DNA of 19,604 nucleotides, taken from positions 1 through 19,604 of the forward strand of contig JAGWUK010000007.1 in NCBI GenBank assembly GCA_028868455.1, in the 5' to 3' direction. The stretch comes from Burkholderiales bacterium. GTDB taxonomy: Bacteria; Pseudomonadota; Gammaproteobacteria; Burkholderiales; Burkholderiaceae_D. The position numbers were made by a program, and so were the translations under genes. The notes under the pieces are model-generated. The model saw nothing but the letters and a program-made list of their open reading frames with translations. It searched no databases and was not told the DNA's origin. Below are positions 13,130-19,604 of the stretch, in pieces; the stretch's first letter is position 1, and each line of letters opens with the position of its first letter.

Positions 13130-15997
13130 TCATGCAGGATCGGGCTGAAACTGCGCGAGCATTGCGGCAAATTCCTGCGGTGGCAACGGTTTAGCAAACA
13201 GATAGCCTTGCGCAAAATCGCACCCGGCCTGACGCAGCAAATCGCGTTGCTGTACGGTTTCTACACCTTCAGCTACCACGCTTAATCCCAGCTTGTGCGC
13301 CATCATGATGATGGCTTCGGATAAGGCAAATTCATTGGATCCCGGTGTCAGATTGCGCACAAATGACTGATCGATTTTCAGATAATCGATGTCAAATTTA
13401 TTCAGATAAGACAAGGACGAATAGCCCGTGCCGAAATCGTCGATCGCTACCTGTATGCCAGCATCGCGAAATTGCAGCAAGCGGTTTTCTATCTTGTCGT
13501 TGGCGTCCAGCAATAAGCCTTCGGTGATTTCTATTGAAATGGCTTGCCCTGGCAAATCCACGGCATGCAGATGTTGTATCCAGCTCGCATAGCGATTTTG
13601 GTCGGACTGGAATTCTATCGGCGATTGATTGACGCTGATCTGAAAATCCGGATGATATTGTGCCCGCCATTCTTTGACCCATTTGACGGATTGCTGGAAC
13701 ACCCATTCGCCGATGTGCTGAATGAGTCCGGTTGATTCAGCAATCGGGATAAATTCCAGCGGGCTGACAAAACCCATTTGCGGATGTTGCCAGCGGATCA
13801 GCGCCTCGGCCTTTTGTATGTGACCAGACTTGAGATCCACGATGGGCTGGAAATACACCAGCAGCTTGCGTTCCGAAATGGCGGTGCGTAATTCGCTGCT
13901 CAGGCGCAGCCTGGTCTGGGCGGCAACTTGCATGCTGGGTGTGAAATAACAGAAGCGATTGCGCCCATGATCTTTGGCCGCATACATGGCCTGATCAGCG
14001 TGCTTGACCAGATCATCGAGCGTGCTGGCATCAGCGGGAAACATGGTGATACCGATGCTGGCTGAGAGGAAAATTTCTTCTTCGCCCAGTTGAAACGGTG
14101 CCGTCATGGCGCGGATAATGTTTTCGGCAATGGTTTCCGCATGCATGGGGTCGTGCTGGTCCGGCAGGGAAACGGTAAATTCATCGCCGCCCAGGCGCGC
14201 AACCGTATCGGAATCGCGCACACATTGCCGCAGCCGCCTCGCAGCCTCAACCAGCAGGGCATCGCCGGTTGCGTGCCCCAATGTATCATTGACCTCTTTG
14301 AAATAATCCAGATCAATGAACAAGACTGCCAGCGGCAAACCGGTGCGCTTGCTTTTGCGGATATCGCGATCCAGCCTGTCGTAAAACATACGGCGGTTCG
14401 GCAAGCCGGTCAGCGCATCAATATTGGCTTGCTGCCAGATCAGAGCTTCGGATTTTTTCTTGTCAGTCACATCCAAAACGGTGCCGAGCATGCGTCTTGG
14501 TTGGCCGTTGGCGTCGCGCTCGACCAAGGCACCGACGGATAACACCCAGATCCATTCACCGTTCGCTTTTTTCTGGCGGAATTCAGCGCGGTACTCATTG
14601 GAGACGCCTTTGACATAGTTGTCAAAAGCCTTGGCCGCTACTGCATAATCGTCGGGATGCAGGCGTTGCAGCCACTTGTCCCTGCTTTCATGAAAGTCGT
14701 CGTGCGCATAGCCGAGCATGCTTGCGTATTCCGCATTCACAATCGCCACGCCGGTTTGCACATTCAGGTCGTACAGACCCTGATGTGTGGCCGACAAGGC
14801 TGTGCGCAAACGTTCTTCGCTCTCTTTTAATGCGACTTCGGCATTTTTTCGCTCAGAAATATCGGTGTGCGTACCGACCATGCGCAGAGGTTTGCCTTCG
14901 GCATCGCGTTGAATGACGGTGCCGCGCGAGAGTATCCATTTCCAGCGCCCGTCTTTACATTGCACGCGATGTTCATTGATATAAATCGGCGTGCGTCCGG
15001 CAAAGTGATCGGCGCGATCGCGGTACATTTGCTCTGTGTCATCCGGATGCGTGCGGCGGTCGAGTTCATCGGACAAATTGGCGATTTCATCCGGCCCATA
15101 ACCATAAATTTTTTTCAGGCGATCAGACAGCAATTCGACACCGATCTGCGGATACCAGTCCCAGACACCATCGCCGGAGCTTTCCAGGGCGAGTTGCCAG
15201 CGCTCTTCGTTAATTCGTAATTGCTCTTCGACCTGCTTGTGCTGCGTTATGTCATAGACGATGACATAACATCCCTTGACTGCGCCATCCTCACCATGCA
15301 AAGGCAGGAATTCGGTAGAGATATCGCGTGCGCCGCCGTGTTGCCTTGGAATGCTCGATTGACATGAAACCGGGCTACCCAGAAATGCCACTTCCATGTA
15401 TTTAAGAAGAGCATCAAAGGCAACCTGACCGATGATATTGCTGAAATGTTCTCCAGCGACCGGCAATTGTTGAATGCCAAACCAGGTCAGATACGTGTCA
15501 TTGATGAACTGGCACCGAAATTCTGTATCGATATAGGCAATACACACGGGCAGCGAATTCAGGAGTTGAATCAGATCGTGTTCATTGCCTTGCAGATGCA
15601 AATGCGTTTTTATGGCGCCTTCATCGGCTTCGGCAATGCCGCGCAGCAGGCGGTCATCGTCCGGACAGGGTTCGCTGCGCTGGCGTACCCATCTGCTGCC
15701 TGTTCCGGTCAACAGCAGGCATTCGATATCGATAGGGTTACCATTGCTTGCGCTGGCATGCAGCGCGGCATGGAGAAGTGCCCAGGTTGGCGGCGAATAA
15801 TAAGCGCGTGCTTCGGTTTCTGAGAGCCGGATTGCCTTAGCCGGGAGGCCGGCAATTTTGCACATGCCTGCCGACCAGCCAAAATCACCGGTCTCTTTGT
15901 CCCACGTCCAGGTTCCGACACTATTCAATTGTTGTGCTCTTTGTATTTGACTATCCTCGCGCAGCAGGCGTGCAGACCGACGTCTGGCACAGTGCAA
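13130..15997 (-). CDS. PAS-GGDEF-EAL cyclic-di-GMP signalling protein
   Basis: This is a cytoplasmic protein of up to 955 aa with no membrane segment. Four PAS domains appear at about 17-130, 137-255, 262-385 and 392-515; the last three end in PAC-type strands such as GTHTDISERKNAE. The GGDEF domain (about 520-685) keeps RLGGDEF and an inhibitory RxxD site (RDSD) five residues before it. The EAL domain (about 700-950) keeps AEALIRW, DDFGTGYSSLSYL and EGVET, so both synthesis and hydrolysis of c-di-GMP look possible; hydrolysis usually dominates in such hybrids. The start is uncertain: the frame opens with TTG 15997, has no ATG or GTG and no clear ribosome-binding site, and begins inside what looks like a linker helix (LLREDSQIQRAQQL). 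A TTG at 15928 is an alternative. Confidence 0.9.
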   Translation of the reverse strand: MHCARRRSARLLREDSQIQRAQQLNSVGTWTWDKETGDFGWSAGMCKIAGLPAKAIRLSETEARAYYSPPTWALLHAALHASASNGNPIDIECLLLTGTGSRWVRQRSEPCPDDDRLLRGIAEADEGAIKTHLHLQGNEHDLIQLLNSLPVCIAYIDTEFRCQFINDTYLTWFGIQQLPVAGEHFSNIIGQVAFDALLKYMEVAFLGSPVSCQSSIPRQHGGARDISTEFLPLHGEDGAVKGCYVIVYDITQHKQVEEQLRINEERWQLALESSGDGVWDWYPQIGVELLSDRLKKIYGYGPDEIANLSDELDRRTHPDDTEQMYRDRADHFAGRTPIYINEHRVQCKDGRWKWILSRGTVIQRDAEGKPLRMVGTHTDISERKNAEVALKESEERLRTALSATHQGLYDLNVQTGVAIVNAEYASMLGYAHDDFHESRDKWLQRLHPDDYAVAAKAFDNYVKGVSNEYRAEFRQKKANGEWIWVLSVGALVERDANGQPRRMLGTVLDVTDKKKSEALIWQQANIDALTGLPNRRMFYDRLDRDIRKSKRTGLPLAVLFIDLDYFKEVNDTLGHATGDALLVEAARRLRQCVRDSDTVARLGGDEFTVSLPDQHDPMHAETIAENIIRAMTAPFQLGEEEIFLSASIGITMFPADASTLDDLVKHADQAMYAAKDHGRNRFCYFTPSMQVAAQTRLRLSSELRTAISERKLLVYFQPIVDLKSGHIQKAEALIRWQHPQMGFVSPLEFIPIAESTGLIQHIGEWVFQQSVKWVKEWRAQYHPDFQISVNQSPIEFQSDQNRYASWIQHLHAVDLPGQAISIEITEGLLLDANDKIENRLLQFRDAGIQVAIDDFGTGYSSLSYLNKFDIDYLKIDQSFVRNLTPGSNEFALSEAIIMMAHKLGLSVVAEGVETVQQRDLLRQAGCDFAQGYLFAKPLPPQEFAAMLAQFQPDPA

Positions 15998-16053
15998 TGC
16001 CGATACGCTGATTCTGCAACAGTTCGAGAGCCAAAGAAAGCCGGAATGCGAGA

Positions 16054-16082
16054 TTTATGACTTTGCTGACACAAATTTGCAA
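16054..16082 (-). promoter_or_regulatory. Predicted promoter of the GGDEF/EAL gene
   Basis: On the minus strand TTGCAA (16077-16082) and CATAAA (16054-16059) are 17 bp apart, in the 164-bp gap after trmL. Transcription would start near 16047, about 50 bases before the TTG at 15997, consistent with a start in that area. Confidence 0.45.
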
Positions 16083-16161
16083 AAACCACGCATTGCTGCC
16101 ACAGCTTTGGGATGTGTCACGATGATGGGAACTGGCGGTGTATGTCTGGCAAATTTCCTGC

Positions 16162-16632
16162 TTATGCGCCGCCCGCAAAGCCGTTTTGACGCCATGCTTC
16201 GTAGACCACCACTGCCACGGTATTGGATAAGTTGAGGCTGCGATTGTCGGGGCGCATTGGCAGGCGTATGCGTTGCGCGGTGGGGAAAGATTCACGTAGT
16301 TCAGGCGCAAGTCCACGCGTTTCGGCGCCAAACACGAAATAATCGCCAGGTTGAAATACGGCTGATGAAAATGTGCCTGAACCATGCGTCGTCAATGCAA
16401 ACATGCGCGCCGGATCGGGGTGTTCGCTGTCGCAGAACGCCTGCCAGTTTTTATGCACTTTCATGGTCGCGTAATCGTGGTAATCGAGACCGGCGCGTTT
16501 CATTTTGCTGTCGTCCAGCGGAAAGCCGAGTGGTTCGATCAAGTGCAACTGGACGCCGGTGTTGGCGCACAAGCGGATAATATTGCCAGTATTGGGTGGG
16601 ATTTCAGGTTCTACCAGGACGACGTGAAACAA
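16162..16632 (-). CDS. trmL: tRNA (cytidine/uridine(34)-2'-O)-methyltransferase
   Basis: The protein (156 aa, E. coli TrmL 157 aa) is a SPOUT-class enzyme that 2'-O-methylates the wobble base of certain leucine tRNAs using SAM. The three family motifs are seen: the N-terminal EPEIPPNTGNIIRLCANTG, the middle FVFGAETRGLAPEL, and the C-terminal knot segment IRLPMRPDNRSLNLSNTVAV. The start is TTG at 16632, giving MFHVVLVEP as in homologues, with AAAGGAAG just upstream; an in-frame ATG at 16677 would overlap comF and add 15 unlike residues. It lies 10 bp after comF on the same strand, so the pair is probably one transcript. Confidence 0.93.
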   Translation of the reverse strand: MFHVVLVEPEIPPNTGNIIRLCANTGVQLHLIEPLGFPLDDSKMKRAGLDYHDYATMKVHKNWQAFCDSEHPDPARMFALTTHGSGTFSSAVFQPGDYFVFGAETRGLAPELRESFPTAQRIRLPMRPDNRSLNLSNTVAVVVYEAWRQNGFAGGA

Positions 16633-16642
16633 GATACTTCCT

Positions 16643-17389
16643 TTATTGAAAATGAGGCGGTGTGCGCGCAAAAACATAATTCGTCACTTTGCGCGCACCG
16701 AAACGTTTCAGCATTGTAGCGATTTCATGCAAGGTCATGCCAGTCGTGATGACATCGTCAACGACACCGATGTGCGCACCTTGCACGCTCTCCAGCGCCG
16801 TTTCATCCAGGCTGAATGCTTTTTTGACATTGCGCACCCTGGCATCCGGAGCTAGGCTGCTTTGCTGGCTGGTCTCACGTATTCTTTTCAACAACTGACG
16901 CTGCAAAGGGATACCAAGCTGGCGCGAAAGCGGACGCGCAATCTCGGTGGCCTGATTAAATCCGCGATCGGCCAGCCTTCGGGCGCCCAGCGGAACGGCG
17001 CACAGCAGATCAGGCAATGTCGGAGTTGGCTGCGCAATAATCGTGCGACATAACAGATCGGCAAACAAAGGTGCCAGAGCCAGCTGATGCCCGAATTTCA
17101 ATGCCAGCACCAGTTGATCCTGGGGCGCTGCATAGTCGCAGGCCACGATCGTCTGATCAAATGCCGGCGCATGTTGCAGGCAGTCGCCGCAATGTGTGGT
17201 TCCAGCGTTGGGTGGCAAAGGTAGCGCGCATTGCTGACAACGCGGAATCTGCCTTGATAAATACCTGGCCTGGCATGCGGAACAGACAAGCAGATTGCTT
17301 TCTTGTCCGCATAACTGGCAGGCGCAAGGAAGCAGGGCCGACAAGGTCGAGCGCAAGGATTGCAGGAAGGTGTGGCGCAGCAGGCTCAT
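16643..17389 (-). CDS. comF: ComF family phosphoribosyltransferase-like protein
   Basis: The protein (248 aa) combines a Cys-rich zinc-binding N-terminus with a type I phosphoribosyltransferase domain. Cysteine pairs occur at CACQLCG, CSACQ, CQQC and CGDC (residues about 22-69). The phosphoribosyltransferase part carries YAAPQDQLVLALKFGH, VPLGARRLADRGFNQATEIA and the PRPP-binding loop GVVDDVITTGMTLHE (about 210-224). In naturally competent bacteria ComF supports DNA uptake; in others such as GntX its role is unclear. ATG 17389 has only a weak AAAG upstream. It diverges from bioC with 84 bp between, an arrangement I recall as common in Burkholderiales. Confidence 0.9.
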   Translation of the reverse strand: MSLLRHTFLQSLRSTLSALLPCACQLCGQESNLLVCSACQARYLSRQIPRCQQCALPLPPNAGTTHCGDCLQHAPAFDQTIVACDYAAPQDQLVLALKFGHQLALAPLFADLLCRTIIAQPTPTLPDLLCAVPLGARRLADRGFNQATEIARPLSRQLGIPLQRQLLKRIRETSQQSSLAPDARVRNVKKAFSLDETALESVQGAHIGVVDDVITTGMTLHEIATMLKRFGARKVTNYVFARTPPHFQ

Positions 17390-17431
17390 CTTTAATTCTG
17401 CGATGGGATGGGCAAACGTGTAAACTTCGCC

Positions 17432-17440
17432 ATTATCGCA
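17432..17440 (-). promoter_or_regulatory. Predicted extended -10 box for comF-trmL
   Basis: The minus strand reads TGCGATAAT, an extended -10 element (TGn followed by GATAAT). It would start transcription about 40 bases before comF. No clear -35 box is visible, as is usual for extended -10 promoters. Confidence 0.35.
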
Positions 17441-17469
17441 TTGCCTCCGCGATGTCCTTTCTCTAATTT
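17441..17469 (+). promoter_or_regulatory. Predicted promoter of bioC
   Basis: TTGCCT (17441-17446) and TAATTT (17464-17469) are 17 bp apart. The start of transcription would fall at about 17476, essentially at the bioC ATG, which would make a leaderless or near-leaderless mRNA. Confidence 0.4.
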
Positions 17470-17473
17470 AATT

Positions 17474-18388
17474 ATGCTTAGCGCCCCTATCGACCTGCAT
17501 CTGGTTCGCCAGTTATTCTCTGCACCTGACAAAATTCATGCTTCGGATTTTCTGCGGCGTGAAATCGCAGCACGCATGCGCGAGCGATTGGAGTTGGTGA
17601 AAATCCAACCGCAAACAATTCTGGATGCCGGTTGCGGCGAGGGTTTGGATACACCTGAGTTACAGAAAAAATATCCGGGCGCACAAGTGATCGGCGTGGA
17701 TGCCTCCTTGACCATGTTGGCGGTGGCGCAAAATCATCAGCGCATGGCACAGGGAACCGTGAACCGTCTGCTGAATAAATGGGCGCCGGCGGCTTTCAGG
17801 GCTAGTAGCAATACAGGTTTGATCTGTGCCGATTTTGCGCGCTTACCATGTGCGACGGCAGGCACGGATTTGTTGTGGTCGAATCTTGCATTACATTGGC
17901 ATCCGCAACCAGACATTGTATTTGCAGAATGGCGGCGGGTTTTGCGAACAGAGGGCTTACTCATGTTTTCATGTTTTGGCCCCGATACGCTGATCGAGTT
18001 ACGCGAGGCCTATGCAAAGCATGACCAGCATCCGCACACGATTCCATTTGTTGATATGCATGATTTTGGTGACATGCTGGTCAATACCGGATTTTCTACG
18101 CCCGTCATGGATATGGAAAAAATTACCATTACCTATTCGAGCGTCGAAAAATTATTCAGCGATATCCGGGCTTTTGGTGGCAATCCGTTGATGACACGGC
18201 GTCGCGGTTTGACGGGGAAACATTTGCATCGTGCGGTTTGTCAGACGCTGGAGCAAACGAGAAATGCCGATGGCGTGATTCCACTGACATTTGAAGTCAT
18301 TTATGGCCATGCTTTCCGGCCAGTCAGCAGAAAAACAGCTGCAGGAGAATCCATTATTCGCTTTGATTCGCCCAAGCGAAATATTTAA
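17474..18388 (+). CDS. bioC: Malonyl-ACP O-methyltransferase, biotin synthesis
   Basis: The protein (304 aa) is a SAM-dependent methyltransferase of the BioC family, which methylates malonyl-ACP so the fatty-acid machinery can build the pimelate part of biotin. SAM motif I is ILDAGCGEGLDTPEL (about 51-65), followed by IGVDASLTML. The segment LLWSNLALHWHPQPD and the sequence LLMFSCFGPDTLIELREAY are strongly BioC-like. The N-terminal APIDLHLVRQLFSAP also matches betaproteobacterial homologues. ATG 17474 is chosen on that N-terminal match; no Shine-Dalgarno sequence is present, and the in-frame extension to 17408 adds 22 residues overlapping the promoter. No other bio gene is nearby. Assignment rests on motif recognition among related methyltransferases. 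Confidence 0.85.
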   Translation: MLSAPIDLHLVRQLFSAPDKIHASDFLRREIAARMRERLELVKIQPQTILDAGCGEGLDTPELQKKYPGAQVIGVDASLTMLAVAQNHQRMAQGTVNRLLNKWAPAAFRASSNTGLICADFARLPCATAGTDLLWSNLALHWHPQPDIVFAEWRRVLRTEGLLMFSCFGPDTLIELREAYAKHDQHPHTIPFVDMHDFGDMLVNTGFSTPVMDMEKITITYSSVEKLFSDIRAFGGNPLMTRRRGLTGKHLHRAVCQTLEQTRNADGVIPLTFEVIYGHAFRPVSRKTAAGESIIRFDSPKRNI

Positions 18389-18465
18389 TCCAAATCAAAC
18401 CTGCATCAAAAAAGCAAGAAAATTTAAATAAAATCGTTGTTTCATTTGCGCAAGATCATAGATTT

Positions 18466-18496
18466 CTGCGGCGTATTCTGCTTGATAATGCCGCAG
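18466..18496. repeat. Inverted repeat around the ctaC promoter -35 region
   Basis: CTGCGGC (18466-18472) and GCCGCAG (18490-18496) are perfect 7-bp arms with 17 bases between, and the right arm abuts the predicted -35 box. It might be an operator or the 3' hairpin of bioC, but there is no T-tract. Confidence 0.35.
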
Positions 18497-18511
18497 GTTA
18501 CACCTTATACT
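18482..18511 (+). promoter_or_regulatory. Predicted sigma70 promoter of ctaC
   Basis: TTGATA (18482-18487) and TATACT (18506-18511) are 18 bp apart, the best promoter match in the 224-bp gap after bioC. The leader would be about 95 bases. Confidence 0.55.
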
Positions 18512-18612
18512 CACGCAGTTGTAGATATTGCCAGTGCGCATGCATGTTGGGTTTTTACTATGCGAACGAGGCGGTCTGTTAAAAGAATTCTAATCGGGGT
18601 TTTGGGGAAATC

Positions 18613-19604
18613 ATGAAACATGCAAAGCGATTAAAGTCGTTCATGCTGGGAGCCTCGCTCATGGCAGCCGGTTTGCCGGTATGGGCGGTGGTGGATAGTC
18701 AGGGTGGTCCTGCGGTGCGTGAGTTAAACTTGCAGACGCCGGCAACGCAAATTGCGGAGCAAATCTACTCGATTCATAATTTGATGCTGGGCATTTGCCT
18801 GGTCATCTTCGTCGCCGTTTTTGGCGTGATGTTTTATTCCATTCTTAAACACCGTAAGTCGCTTGGACATAAAGCGGCCACTTTCCACGAAAGCACAGCA
18901 GTGGAAATCGCATGGACGGTCGTTCCCTTTCTGATTGTGATCGGTATGGCGTTGCCTGCAACGAAAACCGTGGTGGCAATGAAGGATACGTCCAACGCCG
19001 ATATCACCATCAAAGCCACAGGCATGCAATGGAAATGGGGCTACGATTACCTGAAAGGCGAAGGGGAAGGTATTTCTTTCCTGTCGACACTGGCGACCCC
19101 GCGTACGCAAGTTGGCGCTCCTGGCGTTGCACCAACAGAGGCACGTGGCGATAATTACCTGTTGGAAGTCGATAATCAGGTAGTCGTCCCAGTGAATAAA
19201 AAAATCCGTCTGATCACTACTGCCAATGACGTCATTCACTCCTGGACCATCCCGGCATTCGGTGTCAAACAAGATGCGATTCCTGGCTACGTGCGCGATA
19301 CCTGGTTCAAGGTTGACCGCGTTGGTGTTTATCGTGGTCAATGTGTTGAACTCTGCGGAAAAGAACACGCGTTTATGCCTATCGTAGTCAATGTTGTATC
19401 GGATGACGATTATAAAAAATGGGTAGATACGAAGAAAAAGGAAATGGCAGCGAAGGCTGACGATCCTGCTAAAGTCTGGACGATTGACGAACTTAAGCAA
19501 CGCGGCGAGAAGGTCTATCTGGCTAACTGCGTAGCATGCCATCAGGCGACTGGTAAAGGTGTGCCGGGTGCTTTCCCTGCATTGGATGGCTCTGCAGTTG
19601 TTGC
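18613..19604 (+). CDS. ctaC: Cytochrome c oxidase subunit II with C-terminal cytochrome c domain (3' end cut off)
   Basis: This is the electron-entry subunit of an aa3/caa3-type terminal oxidase, anchored in the inner membrane with its copper site in the periplasm. The first 330 codons are present. A signal peptide (1-25) is followed by two membrane helices (about 55-77 and 97-115) joined by HESTAVEIAWTVVP. The CuA ligands are all visible: His209 (DVIHSW), then Cys244, Glu246, Cys248, His252 and Met255 in CVELCGKEHAFM. The aromatic patch MQWKWGYDY (138-146) is intact. After a charged linker a cytochrome c domain starts, with heme motif CVACH at 306-310. ATG 18613 follows GGGGA by 4 bases. The gene continues past the window edge, probably followed by subunit I. 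Confidence 0.95.
   Translation, partial: MKHAKRLKSFMLGASLMAAGLPVWAVVDSQGGPAVRELNLQTPATQIAEQIYSIHNLMLGICLVIFVAVFGVMFYSILKHRKSLGHKAATFHESTAVEIAWTVVPFLIVIGMALPATKTVVAMKDTSNADITIKATGMQWKWGYDYLKGEGEGISFLSTLATPRTQVGAPGVAPTEARGDNYLLEVDNQVVVPVNKKIRLITTANDVIHSWTIPAFGVKQDAIPGYVRDTWFKVDRVGVYRGQCVELCGKEHAFMPIVVNVVSDDDYKKWVDTKKKEMAAKADDPAKVWTIDELKQRGEKVYLANCVACHQATGKGVPGAFPALDGSAVV

Noticed and set aside
15951..16235. Plus-strand open frame with protein-like composition in the gap between trmL and the GGDEF/EAL gene
   Set aside because: It has no start codon or ribosome-binding site near its beginning, overlaps the ends of both neighbouring genes and shows no known motif.
15951..16385. Minus-strand frame that could be the lost N-terminus of the GGDEF/EAL protein joined by a frameshift
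   Set aside because: The residues show no sensor-domain signature and much of the frame lies inside trmL; kept only as a possibility in the finding on the start of that gene.
18724..19542. 272-codon open frame on the minus strand opposite ctaC
   Set aside because: The plus strand encodes CtaC with every CuA ligand and a heme motif in place, so this frame is a mirror of its codon use.

Overview
The window looks like ordinary chromosomal DNA of a betaproteobacterium, most likely order Burkholderiales and probably Oxalobacteraceae (Herminiimonas/Janthinobacterium-like). This is inferred from moderate GC content, a PhaM-type polyhydroxyalkanoate granule protein, a single-domain heptose-1-phosphate adenylyltransferase, and a comF-trmL pair beside bioC and a cytochrome oxidase subunit II that carries a C-terminal cytochrome c domain. 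No insertion sequence, prophage, tRNA, rRNA or CRISPR array was seen, so the genus is a judgement from protein style only.

Layout. 1-3272 (+): an orphan periplasmic substrate-binding protein of the branched-chain amino acid type, a PhaM-like granule/nucleoid protein and a VIT1/CCC1 metal transporter. 3285-6591: a PadR regulator facing left and, divergent from it, a FadH-type 2,4-dienoyl-CoA reductase followed by an NTF2-like protein. Two near-identical palindromes 42 bp apart lie between them and overlap both predicted promoters. 6634-10639: a leftward three-gene operon (metallo-beta-lactamase-fold protein, FAD aromatic monooxygenase, small DUF2783-like protein) with a divergent IclR regulator. 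10636-13126: a periplasmic glutathione peroxidase facing left, a ferritin-like/acyl-ACP-desaturase-like di-iron protein and a heptose-1-P adenylyltransferase. 13130-17389 (-): a PAS-rich GGDEF/EAL protein, trmL and comF. 17474-19604 (+): bioC and a 3'-truncated ctaC.

How the genes fit together. The two regulator-controlled cassettes are the most distinctive parts. The PadR/FadH cassette suggests ligand-controlled reduction of an unsaturated acyl-CoA or related enoate. The IclR cassette resembles a ring-hydroxylating flavoprotein working with a small partner protein, comparable to the MhaA/MhaB 3-hydroxyphenylacetate hydroxylase. Its metallo-beta-lactamase-fold member has lost all three second-site metal ligands but keeps the first site, which makes it the oddest protein in the window. 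The rest is mainly housekeeping: LPS heptose supply, tRNA wobble methylation, biotin synthesis, c-di-GMP signalling, peroxide defence and terminal respiration.

Caveats. Family assignments come from reading motifs, not from database searches. Several start codons are non-ATG or uncertain (the substrate-binding protein, the GGDEF/EAL protein, trmL, bioC). Promoters and operators are predictions by eye.
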